Source of the DNA: Rhynchopus sp. YZ270_cl-10
Lineage: Eukaryota; Euglenozoa; Diplonemea; Diplonemida; Diplonemidae
Assembly (NCBI GenBank): GCA_964035575.1
Contig: OZ037869.1
Location: 620,001 to 684,000, forward strand
DNA: 64,000 nt
Direction of reading: 5' to 3'
Part shown: in pieces, positions 1-10,800 of the stretch
Layout of the letters: every line of letters starts with the position of its first letter
Position numbering within the stretch: the stretch's first letter is position 1
Notes under the pieces: model-generated
The model's input: only the letters and a program-made list of their open reading frames with translations
The model's database searches: none
Told to the model about the DNA's origin: nothing
Position numbers and translations under genes: made by a program

Positions 1-277
1 AAAGGTTTGCATAAGATGAACCTAAGCCTCGCTGTGCTTAGTCTTTAAAAACTCTACTGATGGCACCAAGAAATGCCCTCTTTTTTTGAAAAAAAAAAAA
101 AAAAACGGCCACGATTTTATCTTGCATCTATTTTTTTATTAACTCAGGCAGCATTCGCTGGTTACTGGGAATATCAAGTCAAATCAAGGCAGCCTTGTTG
201 AAGTGCGCCCGCCAGGTGGTGAGAGTCACACTGCATCTTTCTTTGATTAATTTTGCAAAAAAGATCAATACATTTCC
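1..277. other. 3' flank of the first coiled-coil gene
   Basis: No gene is visible. The stretch is AT-rich with a run of A near 90-105 and holds one family A hairpin repeat at 13-43, about 235 bp past the stop codon of the neighbouring minus-strand gene. Confidence 0.6.
13..43 (+). repeat. Hairpin repeat family A, copy 1
   Basis: The plus strand reads GATGA, then the stem arm CTAAGC, a CTC-containing loop and the second arm GCTTAG. The same arrangement recurs at 18793, 19118, 20221, 57311, 60880, 60940 and 61418. It lies in the 3' flank of the adjacent minus-strand gene. Confidence 0.7.
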
Positions 278-3200
278 CTACGCTTTCACATAGACATAAC
301 GGTGGAGGGTGTGGTTTGAGAGCTTGCGTTTCATGCCGTTGTACGTGGTTTCTTCGCTCATGATAGAGTGCGCGGCGCGGTCGCGGTCTGCGGACTGGGA
401 ACGCGACTGGGTGCTGCGTGACCTTCTCTGCTTGGGCTGCCTTGTGGAGGTGGAGACGGCGGTGGAGACTGTGGCCGTTGATGGGGAGGCGTCTCTGTGC
501 ACGCTATGCACACCTGCCTCTTGCGTTGCCCAACGACTCCACGCAGGGTCCGACTGCGGCACACTCTGCGGCGCACTGCTACTCCTCCACGCAGCCTCAT
601 CCTGTGTACTACCACTCCGCGAAGCACTTCCTGCAGAGCTCCCCTCCAGATACCGGTCATATGGCTGACGGTGCGTTACGTTGACAGGAGGAGGAGGCTC
701 AAGAGGCGCTTCGTGTGCACGACCCTGAGCACGAAGTTGTCCTTGCAAAACTTCAAGCTCTGCTGCACGTTGGTCAAGCACCTCCATGAGGCATGTACAG
801 CGTTGGCATTCGGTGTGGGCAGGAGAGTGTGAGCGTTGTTGGTGTAGTTGTTGTTGTTGTGCAAGCTCTTCCTGCAAGCGGCGGATCTCTTGGTGCTGGG
901 GTGGGGAGGAAGGTGTCTCCAGGCGGTCCTGTAGGGAGAGGACCTCCTGGCGGAGTGCGATGAGCTCGCTACGGGAGGCAGTCTCGACAGTGCGGGAGGA
1001 GTGCAGTTCTGCTTCGAGGCGGCGGATCTCGGTGGAAGCAGCTTCGGCAGAGTGGGCGGCGTGGGCGAGCTGGCTTTTGAGTTCGACCTGCCCAGACGCA
1101 GCCTCTTCTGCTTCTGCCTGCAGGAACCCAACCTGCTCATGTGCAGAGGTAAGCTCGTTGTTCTCTGCCACAAGGTTGTCAATACGCTGCTGCATTGCCT
1201 CCATGCCCGCCTGTGTGTGCATCACCTCTGCCACCCCACTGCGGAGCTGTTGGAACTCCCTCTCTGATTCATGCGCACGCTGCTCCTGTGCAGAGGAATA
1301 GTTCACCAGATCCTGGTATCTCTGGCGCATGATGTCGGCATCCTTCAAAAGCTGCTTCTGTTGTGCGATAATGCTGTTGCTTGCGTGCAGCTCCTGCCGC
1401 ACCCGCTCCATCTCCACAGAGAGTCTGTCCCTCTCCACAGCGACATCCTTGAGGCCCGCCCACTCCTCTTTGCTTTCCTCGAATTTGCTGCTGAGGAGCC
1501 GGAGGTCCTTCATGTCAGCACTGTGCTGTTCGGCTGCCCTGCGTCTGTCGGCCTCAGCAGTGGTGTGTACACCTTGCAGCTGTGCGAGCTCTTGTGTGAG
1601 GCGGTGGTTCTCTTGGGTGAGGCTTGCCACCTCCTGTTTGTGTTCTGCAATGGCAGTGTCGTGGCGTAATGTGGCGTCTGCCTCTGCTTGCGCACAGCGC
1701 TCGCTGCTGCGTGCGGCCTGCTCTTCGGCAGCCTCTTTGCTTTTCATGAGACCATCGATGTGCGACTCTGCACGGCCTAGGCGCCCTTTCAGCTCTTCAG
1801 CTGCTGCTGCCTCTTCGAGTGCCTGCTCGAGGCGTGTGTGCATCAGTTTCTTTTCTTCGGTTTCGTGTGCCAATGTTGCCTTCGACTCTTCGCACGCAGT
1901 GTTCTTCGTGTTGAGCTCCTCAGAGAGCGCAGCAACGGTGCGCTGCAGGTCGTGTGTCTGCTGCTGTGCTTTGTCCTCCTTGTCCCTGCTTGTGGCGAGA
2001 AGGGTTGCGTACTTCGCGTCGGAGCGCTCGGCACCAGAGTTGGCGTCGCGAAGTGAGGCGCGTAGGGATTCGATCTGAGCGTCGTGGTGAGGGTCTGGCT
2101 GTGGCTCTGTTGGGTGTGGGGAGGCACACTCTTGGGTGGGTCTGTCCGCCTGATGGGTGTGGTGGGTGTGGGCAGCATCCATCGTGTGGCTGTGGATGTG
2201 GGTGGCGGGGCGCTCCTTCGGTGCGTGCAGACGTCGCAGCTCTGAGATAAGCTCCTGGCTGCCGAGGGTGTTGGTCTTGACCGCCGCCATCAGCTCCTGG
2301 TTGTCGTTGTGCAGAGAGTCGACACTGCGGCGCATATGCAGTGTGTCGAGCACAGCGTGCTGCAGGGTCTGCGTCTCCGCAGCCTCGCGTGCATCCTCCC
2401 GCTGCGTGCGGTCCCGGTACCCCTCTGCAACGTTTGCCATCATGTTCATCTCCCAGAGGGCACGCTCTTCGGACTCTCGCACCTCCCTCGCATGCGTCTC
2501 CCTATCCCGAGCCTCCCTTGCCGCAGCACTCTCCCTTTCCTGCATCTTTCTCCGTTCATCTTCGGTCTGCGTACCTTCGCAGATGAGAACCTGCCGTGGT
2601 GGCGTTGCCCCTCTGAGATGTGGGTGCACCCCTGAACACTTCTGCATATGCGTTTTCAGTGCGTTGACCATGTTCAACTCTGCGTCCACTGCAGTGCCTG
2701 GTGGAGGTGCGTGCTGCGGCTTCTCTGCACGTTGCCTTCCTGCAAGAAGCCGTTTGATGTCCTGGATCTCATGAAAGACTTCTGCACGAAAGCGCTCCTC
2801 CAGGACCTCCCCGCTGCCAGCCTTTTCGAGCGCCTCCAGCTTCTCCATGCGGGCAACGAGGTCTGCCGTCACACTCCGCCTCCTCTCGACACGCCCGCCG
2901 TCCACATCGACCACCACCTTCCCTGCGCGGATTACCACCTGCGGGTCGCTTGATGCACTGCTACTACTGTCTCTTTTTGGTTCGTTCTTGGGCGACGTTA
3001 ACCCCGGTGAAGAAGAGGGCACATCCGGTGTGTACCCAATGATTTTGTATGTTTGCTGAGCAAATAGTGCACAGTCCTCCGCAGTTTTGTTTGGCGTCAT
3101 GGAGACATGGTTCATATGCACGTCTGGTAGTGGGGGAGGTGCTGTCGCGACTGTAGACGGTAGGCGTTCTGCTCCGCTAGCAAGGCTTGCACCGCCACCA

Positions 3201-3358
3201 CTCGAGCTTCGTGCGCGGGACCCGGTGCTCCCTCCCCAGGAGAACTTCCCCGAATGTGTACCACCATCACCGCATAGCCACGACGTTGGGTTTGGGCCAG
3301 TCTTCCAGTCCTTCTGTACCGGCACTTCTCTTGAGTGCTTGCCCTCTGAGCTGCTCAT
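278..3358 (-). CDS. Long coiled-coil protein, function unknown
   Basis: A single-exon gene for 1026 residues. I recognise no enzymatic domain. The first ~100 residues are rich in Ser, Gly and Pro. From about residue 150 to 850 the chain is a near-continuous heptad-rich coiled coil dominated by E, A, Q, R and L, with a His-rich patch near residue 390. The last ~120 residues are Ser/Arg-rich and basic. This build is typical of cytoskeletal, basal-body or centrosomal scaffolds, but that role is inferred only from composition and from the neighbours (kinesin, HAUS6-like, a second coiled-coil protein). The start is the first Met of the frame, directly after a pyrimidine-rich tract (CTTTTCTTCCTCTGTT). 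I am confident that it is a gene and not of its function. Confidence 0.85.
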   Translation of the reverse strand: MSSSEGKHSREVPVQKDWKTGPNPTSWLCGDGGTHSGKFSWGGSTGSRARSSSGGGASLASGAERLPSTVATAPPPLPDVHMNHVSMTPNKTAEDCALFAQQTYKIIGYTPDVPSSSPGLTSPKNEPKRDSSSSASSDPQVVIRAGKVVVDVDGGRVERRRSVTADLVARMEKLEALEKAGSGEVLEERFRAEVFHEIQDIKRLLAGRQRAEKPQHAPPPGTAVDAELNMVNALKTHMQKCSGVHPHLRGATPPRQVLICEGTQTEDERRKMQERESAAAREARDRETHAREVRESEERALWEMNMMANVAEGYRDRTQREDAREAAETQTLQHAVLDTLHMRRSVDSLHNDNQELMAAVKTNTLGSQELISELRRLHAPKERPATHIHSHTMDAAHTHHTHQADRPTQECASPHPTEPQPDPHHDAQIESLRASLRDANSGAERSDAKYATLLATSRDKEDKAQQQTHDLQRTVAALSEELNTKNTACEESKATLAHETEEKKLMHTRLEQALEEAAAAEELKGRLGRAESHIDGLMKSKEAAEEQAARSSERCAQAEADATLRHDTAIAEHKQEVASLTQENHRLTQELAQLQGVHTTAEADRRRAAEQHSADMKDLRLLSSKFEESKEEWAGLKDVAVERDRLSVEMERVRQELHASNSIIAQQKQLLKDADIMRQRYQDLVNYSSAQEQRAHESEREFQQLRSGVAEVMHTQAGMEAMQQRIDNLVAENNELTSAHEQVGFLQAEAEEAASGQVELKSQLAHAAHSAEAASTEIRRLEAELHSSRTVETASRSELIALRQEVLSLQDRLETPSSPPQHQEIRRLQEELAQQQQLHQQRSHSPAHTECQRCTCLMEVLDQRAAELEVLQGQLRAQGRAHEAPLEPPPPVNVTHRQPYDRYLEGSSAGSASRSGSTQDEAAWRSSSAPQSVPQSDPAWSRWATQEAGVHSVHRDASPSTATVSTAVSTSTRQPKQRRSRSTQSRSQSADRDRAAHSIMSEETTYNGMKRKLSNHTLHRYVYVKA

Positions 3359-3803
3359 AACAGAGGAAGAAAAGAGAGGTGGGGTGGGAAGGGAAAGGGG
3401 GTCATTCTGTAAAGGTGTTTCAAAGAGTGGGGGAAAAGAGGTTAATTTTGAAATACAAAGCCCTCTGACAGTGTACCAAAGATTTTGCGGGGGGGGAGGC
3501 AGAGGTAAAAAGTGTGGAGTGGAAGAGGGGTCTTTTGTTTCAATGAAGGGTTTGCAATGAGAAAAAGGCCTCGCAAAAAAATAATCTCTATATTGGACAG
3601 TGGAGTTGGGATGGTGGGGGGGAAACAGATAAAAGGTGCAATGCGTACAAAAAAAAGGGGGAAATTAAACAGAAAGTTTTCGAAAGATGGTTGCGCCTCT
3701 CGCGCACACACATACACGCCAATTTATTGGCAATGGTTTGCCCGAAGGGAAAAGCCATTTTTTGCTTCCAAACACACTCCAATTGAGACAGCCCCACGGC
3801 AGC
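3359..3803. other. Intergenic spacer
   Basis: A G/A-rich spacer with no credible ORF. On the minus strand, the part next to the coiled-coil gene's start is pyrimidine-rich. A family B hairpin lies at 3682-3712, about 90 bp beyond the stop of the E2 gene. Confidence 0.6.
3682..3712 (+). repeat. Hairpin repeat family B, copy 1
   Basis: AAGATGG is followed by TGCGC, CTCTC and GCGCACACA, a short stem with a CTCTC loop. The same layout (GATGA, GTGC, CTCTCGT, GCAC) occurs at 5864, 19236 and 46866. Confidence 0.65.
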
Positions 3804-4412
3804 CTAGGCCTCGTGCACGGCGGTCCGTGTTGTCTCAGCCTGCTTTGAGCGCAGTACTCTCATGTACTCTTCCTTGTTCGCCCACAGCGACGCGGCGTTC
3901 GTGTTCAGCGGCGACTCGTTGTTCGGTTCACCAAGGAGTGACTGTATCGAGAGCAGGATCTGCGTCACACCGTACGCAGACGACCATTGTTCCTGTGCAA
4001 AAACAAAAATCAAAATAATAGATATTGATGCATCAAACTACTGTGAAAAAAGGGGTATGAGGATACAAGAGCGTCCTCTGTCAGGGGAAAGTGAAGGACA
4101 AACCTTGAGAATGTCTAGGCAAATGTTCCCGTACTGGTCGACGTTCGGGTGGAAGCAGCTTGTCTCAAACTTCACGACTGGAGCGACGTACGGGTAGGAT
4201 GTCGTGAAGCGGAGCGACAGCTTGAACGCCATCCCCTCATACGGTGTGTCGGCCGTCCCCTTGATCGTTGCGACCCAGCTCAGGATGTCTTCTCCACTTG
4301 GGAAGGCGGAGACACCGGGGATCGCGGTCTTCATCAGGTTCATAAGCTCCTGCCGCAGACGCTTTGTGACACTCTTCATGTCCCCCTGAGGAACCGAGGC
4401 TTCTGTCGACAT
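3804..4412 (-). CDS. UBE2C: Ubiquitin-conjugating enzyme E2, UBE2C (UbcH10) type
   Basis: Two exons, 4412-4104 and 3992-3804, give 165 residues. The intron starts GTTTGT and ends TTTGCACAG. The E2 fold is complete: the HPN motif at residues 88-90, the catalytic Cys at 98 in GNICLDILK, then the C-terminal half with [13 protein letters not shown] and [11 protein letters not shown], which is diagnostic of UBE2C. In other eukaryotes this E2 works with the anaphase-promoting complex to ubiquitinate cyclins and securin. An in-frame Met at 4463 would add 17 residues. I prefer 4412 because the extension is low-complexity and because a CACAACCCAG acceptor-like site lies between the two Mets. Exon joining restores the canonical LKEQWS sequence without a gap. 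Confidence 0.93.
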
Positions 4413-4463
4413 CTTTGTGTATGTGAAGTGGCTGGGTTGTGAAAGGTTGTTGTTGTAAGACAC

Positions 4464-6339
4464 AAAATCGATCCCAGGGTCACCAATTTGACAAAAACCC
4501 CCTCTCTGATGTCAGTCATCCCAGAGTCATTGACTTTTCCACATCTCGGGTGAGAGCGCAGAGCGTACAGAATAAAAGCCAGGGATTGAGGATACCACAA
4601 ACTCTTCGTTGTCGACCAGAGAATCAATCAGTCGGCAGTTCTTTCAATTTTTGAATAAAAATCGTGAAAGAGATAAATCGGCGCTACCACCCGAGCTTCT
4701 GAAGAAGAGGAAAAAAAAAATCAACACGCGGCTGTTATTAAACCACTAAACAACCGGGCAAGAGGGAGGTGGGATGTGGGGGAAATAAGGAAAAATGCAA
4801 AATAAAAAAAAAACTCTTTGTTGCTGCGACAAAAAAATCTAACAAAAATAGGTAAAAGGGGGTGTGGAAAAAAAAAGGGGGAAAACGGGATAGGATGGGG
4901 GAAGGCGAAGGTATAGCCCGCCATCCTCTCCCTTCTCAAAAAAATATGTTCTTTTTTCTGGATAGTTTTACATACACAGTTAGTTCTCTGGGAACATCTA
5001 AACTGGAACTTTTTTTTTTTGTTTTTTTTGTTTTTCAACTTTTTCATCTAATAAAACCATCCCCCACAACCCAGTGAATAAACAAAAAATTTTTTTTTTT
5101 GAATGCGTTTCGTGCACACATCACTGATGTCAGGAAATGAACGTCAAAGACTCTTTGGGTGTGGGGGCTAATACGGCAAAAAACATACATAAAATTCTTA
5201 GGGGATAGAGGAGGGAAAGTGAGGTGAGGTGAGGGGAAAGCGGGAGGGGTAGTATGAGGATGTATATCGAGGTTAAGACACAGTGAAACAATTCCATTGA
5301 AGTACACATCGCTCCCTACCAAATGGGCGGACACACTCCACCCCCGAAGAATGTCCCCCTGTTTTTTGATACAGTACTCCAAATATGTTGTCCAAAAAAG
5401 ATCGGGTCTTTTGTTTGTGCGCTCAAAGCCGGGAAAACAAAAAGGTGAAAAAATGTGTTAAACTGAAGTACGGTTGTTGTGGTTAATTGAGTACTCAAAG
5501 AAAACAAGCAAGCTTCTGTTTTTTTCAATCCGTTTTGTTTGCCCTGCAGCGCTGCCTCCAATCTTTTTAGAATTGACAACAAGTTGTTTTATCAAAAAAA
5601 AATCGCCAAATTACCCCAAAAATCCCGCCTTATTTGAATGCAAATTTGGAATACTGTAATCTGTGTTTCGCTGCCATAAAAAGACAGTCTCGATCCAGAT
5701 CGTTCTTGTACCTTTTTTTTTTTGAAGATTTGATAGAACAGAGATTCCTGCCCTTCACTCTTTTTTTGTATCAGAAAACAAAATGTAGTTTTCCTGCAGG
5801 GGGAAAGAAGCCGGCTTTATAAACAAAAAAAAACAAAAGACATTCTGCATCAAAAAAGAATTTTGTAAGATGAATGTGCCTCTCGTGCACACACATTCAG
5901 GCTGAGTCTTGAAAGGAAGGAAAATAAACAATTCTTGACCCCTCACATAAGGTAGGCAGAGGTGTCCCCGTCTTGGTCAGTTCATTCGTCACGAAAGCAT
6001 CATGCGATGGGACACAAAAAAAGAACGAAAACGAAAGCTTGAAGAAGACAAAAAAAAAAAAAAATGCACAAGACACGAGGAGGCGCTGGCACACATCTAA
6101 AAAATAAAACAAAAAATGCGATAAACAAACACCACGAACGCCTTGAACGTGAAACGCTTGAAGAACCACACGGCTTGTGCAGGACATTTAAGATTTTTTT
6201 CTCTCTCGCAGTTTCCCTTTCTACCGTCTCAGCGAAGAACTCAGCTTGTTGCTCGAACCAGACGACTGCAGACGGGGGCCGCTTGTCCTCCGCCCTGTTG
6301 GACCTGTACGTTTAGAAAAGGGTTGTTTTTTGCAACAAA
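4464..6339. other. Long intergenic spacer
   Basis: About 1.9 kb of AT-rich DNA with many A and T homopolymers. The ORFs here are short, of biased composition and match nothing I know. The only recognisable element is the family B hairpin at 5864-5900, about 440 bp past the stop of the next gene. Confidence 0.6.
5864..5900 (+). repeat. Hairpin repeat family B, copy 2
   Basis: GTAAGATGAA is followed by TGTGC, CTCTCGT and GCACACA. The arms GTGC and GCAC pair around the CTCTC loop. It lies downstream of the 1367-residue coiled-coil gene. Confidence 0.7.
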
Positions 6340-9300
6340 CTACCACACACTCTCCCGAATAGCCCACCCTGGGAAAATCAAAGAATACACATAATTAATG
6401 ACCACGCTTCACCGAATCAACCTGGAATGACATACCTTTGGATCCTGTGGGTGCTGGCTGGCGTGGGCTGTTTGTTGGACTTCCGTGTAAAGAGCCACTG
6501 TGGGAAGAGGTTGTTTGAGTGAAGAGACGTGCGTCAAATATATGAAAACATGATAGGTACATACGCGAGGGACGAAGAAAGGTGGAGGTTGTCCTCGGAA
6601 GGTGAGGACGCCATGAAGGTGCGCATGGCGGGTCCTTCGGGTTCGCGTCTGGTAGGGCCACGCTGCACCTCGCCGCTCTCCAGCGCCTTCTCGTCGAAGA
6701 TGCCGTGCTTCGGGTCGTGGGCCGTGCTGTAGTGACCACTCGACGAGCCGTGCTGCAGCTTCTCGTACCCCGTGAAGTACTTCCCAACAATCTCCTCCAC
6801 AATCTTCTTGCTTGCATCAATCTTCTTCGTGCAGCCCTGCACGCCCTCAACAAGCGCCTTGTCAATCTTCAGGTTCGGCCCCCCTGCACCAATGTTGACC
6901 GCGCTCAACGCCTTTTTGTACGCACTTTCGCGGGTCACCTTCTGGAGTTCAGATTTACTCTTGATGATACTGTGGTAGTGGAAGTGATGGGGGTGGTGGT
7001 AGTGGGTACATACGCTTCACGAAGGCTCATGATCTGTGCGACAAGCTGTGCGCGAGTGCCAAGGAGGAAGCTGAGTTCCGAACTGCGTGCCTCCAGCTCG
7101 CGACTCTTCTCCTCAAGAAGCGCCTTCTCGCCCTCAAGCTCCTGGACGCGCGCCTCAAGCTCGGCGATGGTGAGCTTGGCGGAGTTGTTCTGGTCGATGA
7201 GGGTGCGGATCTTCTCGCGTGCTTCGGAGAGCTCACGACGCAGGTTTTCAACGTCTTCGCCCGAGGGGCTTGTGTCACGTTCGTCGCCACGGCCAAGGAG
7301 GCGGCGTTCAAGGTCGGATTTGTCCTCAATAGCCTGCTGCAGTGCGTCCTGCAGGTTGCGCAGGTCGTCGTTGTTGCCGTAGCGTGTGTACGTATCGTCG
7401 TCACGACGCATCGAGTGCATCTGCTCCTGCAGCTGCATCGTCTTCTTCCCAGAGTCCTTCGCATCCGTCTTCGCATTCGCAAGCTCGCGCTGCAAAGCGC
7501 CAATCTCGTCGCCCTTCCTCCGCAACTCCGCCTGCTGTGCCTCACGGTCGTGTGCCATCTTGTCGCGCAGCTCCTTCAGCACATCGTCGTCCTCCTGCCG
7601 CCTGTTCTTCATGTTGTCCAAGCGGCGCTGCATGTCCTGCAGCTCCGTCCCAAGCGACTCCAGCTCCCTCCGCTGCTTCTTGTGCTGCTCCTCCAAAGCC
7701 TCGTTTTTGTCCTGCATCTGCATCAGCTGCTCACCTGCGGCCTGGTACTTCTTCAGCTTGTCTTCGGAGCGGCGCAGCTCGGCGTCCTTCATCTGCGCCT
7801 GCTTCAGTGCGTCGGCAACGTTATCGGCAGCGTCGTCAAGCTGGCCCTGCAGCTGCAGGAGTTGGTTCTGTGCCTGTGCGTTCTGCTCCTCTGCCTGCGC
7901 GAGCTTGTCCTTGAGCTGCTGGATGCGACGCTGCTTCTCTGCGTCCGCAAGGTCGCCGTCCGTCTGTGCACTGCGGCACTGCTGGCGTGCACGCTCTGCA
8001 TCGTCAAGCGCCTCCTGCACCTTGAGGCGCAGGTCTGAGATCTCACCCTGCGCCCGCTGCATCGCCTCCTCGTGGTCTGCCGCCACTCTGTTCCAGTTCT
8101 CCCTGTCGCGGCGGTGCTGCATCTCCACCACCTCAAGGTCGTGCGCCTTCGTGCGCAGCGCCTTCTCCGCGCGCTCCAGGTCCAGCGCCAGTTGGTCGAT
8201 CTTGCGCAGTGCCTCTGCAAGCTCCGCGTCCTTGGCGGCCAGTTGGTTCTGCAGGTCCTGCTTCTGCACACGCAGGTCGTTCATCCTGTCGCTGTTGAGC
8301 TTCCTGTGTGAGGAGCGCTCCTCGTCAAGCTGGTCCTGCAGCTGTCTGTAGCGCTCGCGTTCACGCTCGAGCTCCTCCTCAAGGTCTTTCACCTGGCTTG
8401 TGAGGCGCTGTACCTGCAGCTCGGCAGTGTTGCTTCTGGACTCACAGCGTTGCAGCTGACGCTTCAGTTCCGTGACCTTGTCGAGGTTGGCCTGTCTCAG
8501 CTGCTCCAGCTCCTCGTCAAAGGCTGACACCAAACGGTCCTTCTCGTCGCGCAGCTCTTGGATCAGCTCGTGTGCATCGCGCAGTGCCCTGCGCTCGTCG
8601 TTCAGGTTCCGCTGTGCGCCGTCAAGCTCCTCACGCAGGCGCCCCGCCAGTTCCTTCGACTCCTTCAGCGCCTTGTCCAGTATCGACTTCTGTTCATCAC
8701 GTTCTATCTCAAGCTGGTCGGCAAGGCGCTGTCTGGCTTCATCCTTTTTCCGCAGCTCGTCACGGAGCGACTGTACCTCGGACTTGGCACGCTCGAGTTG
8801 GTTCTGCACGCCGTACAGCTCGCTACGTGCTTCCTCCAGCTGCAGCTGCTTTTCGTTCACTGTGGACGCCATGCCGGCACGCTCCTCGTTAATCTGTGAT
8901 TTGAGCTGATCCATCTGGATGCGCAGCTTTACCAGGGCAGACTGGTGGCGTGCAGACTGCGACTCGGACTCCTGCAGCTGCATACGGAGGTGGTCACGTT
9001 CGTCTTCTGCTGCGTCGGCACGCTTCTCGTGCTCGACACACATCGACTTGGCAGCGGACATGCGCTCCTGTGCTGCGGAGAGGGCATCATCAAGCCGCTG
9101 ACGCTCTGCCTCACGTTGCGAGCGCATCAGACGCATGTCGTCCTGCAGGGTCTTCACCTCATCCTGGAGACGCTGCTTGTCCGCAGTGATGTTGCCACGT
9201 GCATCCTCTGCCTCCTGCATCGCACGTTCGGCCTCACGCACCTTGGACGCAGCCTCGTCAAGCGCCTTCCTGTGTGCGGCACGCTCCTGCTCGAGCTGCG

Positions 9301-10633
9301 CAAGGGCACGCTTGTGTGCCTCACGGTACTTATCCGCATCGCCACGCATCTTCTCGACCTCTGCCTGCAGGCTGTGGTACCTGTCCTGTGCAGAGGAGTC
9401 CTGCAGGATCATATCGTCAAGACGGTCCTCAAGAATGCGGATCTTCTGGATGTCGTGTTCGCGTGCACTCATGCCGTCGCCGTCTTCGTGCTGTGCGAGT
9501 TGGTCGCGGAGACGTTTGATCTCAAGCTCCATCTCCTCCTGGCGCACGGCTGTGTCCTGCGCCGCAGCTAGGTGCTCTGCCTTGACTGCGGCCAGCTGTG
9601 CTTCGATGCAGTCGATCGTCTTCTGCGCTGTCGCAAGACGCTCCTGCAGGGTTGCCTCGCTGTGCACCATGCGGTCCACCTGCGTGCTGTAGTCCGTGTC
9701 GCAGTACTGCTTCTCATCCGCCAGCTGCGACAGCTCGTGGCGCAGGTCCTCCACAACCTTCTGCAGACTTTCATTCCGCTTCGCCACCTCTTCCATGCGA
9801 ACAACATCCGTACGCGACTTGTCCTCCATCGCACGGGTGATCTCAGAGTGGTGTGCATCCACATCCCTCAGGGAGTCCTCCATGTTCCGGATAACATCGT
9901 CCTTCGTCGCAAGCTGTGCAGTAAGGTCGTTCACACTGCGCTGGCTGATTGCAAGCATCTCCTCAAGCTTTTCCTTCATGCGGACAAGACGTTCCAGCTC
10001 ATTCGCAGTCTTGGTCTGCCCAAGACGAAGGTCGTGCAGCTGTGAGTCACTGCCCTTTGCATTACGCTCTCTGATCGTCATATCAGCCTCCTGCAGGGCA
10101 AGCCTCTCAAGCGCAGAGGAGAGCTGCGAGCGGAGGTCTCTTACTTCGGTGTCCATTTTGATTTTCTCTTCTTCACGCACAGCGTCTTTTTGGACTAGCA
10201 CATGCAGCTCTTCGTTGAGCTTCTTCAACAGATCCTCTTTGATGGCGAGCTTCACTTTGAGATCATGCTCGATCTTGAGCTTCTCCTTCTCTACGTCACG
10301 GACACGCTCTGCCTGTCGGGAGAGGTCCTTCTTCATTACACTGACGTCAGTACCTGGTGGGAGGACGCGCATCATCGGAGACGCCGTGCGCACATACGTC
10401 GGTGTATGCGGCGGCAGCGACCCCCCTGCCCTCGGCGACGCGATCCTCCTCGCCTGCTCCGACGCCACCTTATTTGCCTCCAGCTCCATCAGCATCCGGC
10501 TTGCCTCATTGATCATGCTGTGCGATGTGGCAGACATATCATGCAGCCCCACAGAACCATGCCGTGCAGGGCTGGCGCCAAGCGACACATGCCCCTCCCT
10601 TATGGGGCTCAGACTTCTGAGCTCGGGATGCAT
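6340..10633 (-). CDS. Giant coiled-coil protein, four exons
   Basis: The proposed exons are 10633-7014, 6957-6565, 6497-6436 and 6368-6340, totalling 1367 residues in one open frame. All three introns begin GTATGT and are short. After ~90 residues of Pro/Ser-rich sequence the protein is an almost unbroken coiled coil (E, R, Q, L, D, K heptads) up to about residue 1210. A ~140-residue tail follows that is not coiled coil throughout. The frame is open for 36 codons upstream of the chosen Met, but that part is AT-rich with Phe/Lys runs and looks like 5' UTR. The last exon is tiny; if the last intron is retained the protein ends at 6395 instead. A filament, rootlet or centrosomal scaffold is likely by composition. 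No specific family is recognised. Confidence 0.82.
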
Positions 10634-10800
10634 CCCCCCCGAGGTCCTGTATTGTTGATTTATGTTGTATTGTAAGAGGGAATTTAAAATTTTAGATTCA
10701 TATTTAAAAAAAAAGACCGTTTTTTTTCTAAAATCTAACACAGAGGGGGAGGTAATTTGAAGGGGAAAAATGAAAGGGGAAAAAAAAAATTGAAATAATT

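Noticed and set aside
7386-10658. Several 200-320 residue plus-strand frames
   Set aside because: Shadows of the giant coiled-coil gene: heptad codon bias leaves the opposite strand open and Ser/Arg/Cys-rich.
10634-10741. 36-residue upstream extension of the giant coiled-coil protein
   Set aside because: AT-rich, Phe/Lys/Asn-biased sequence typical of a 5' UTR; the Met at 10633 begins the composition of the real protein.
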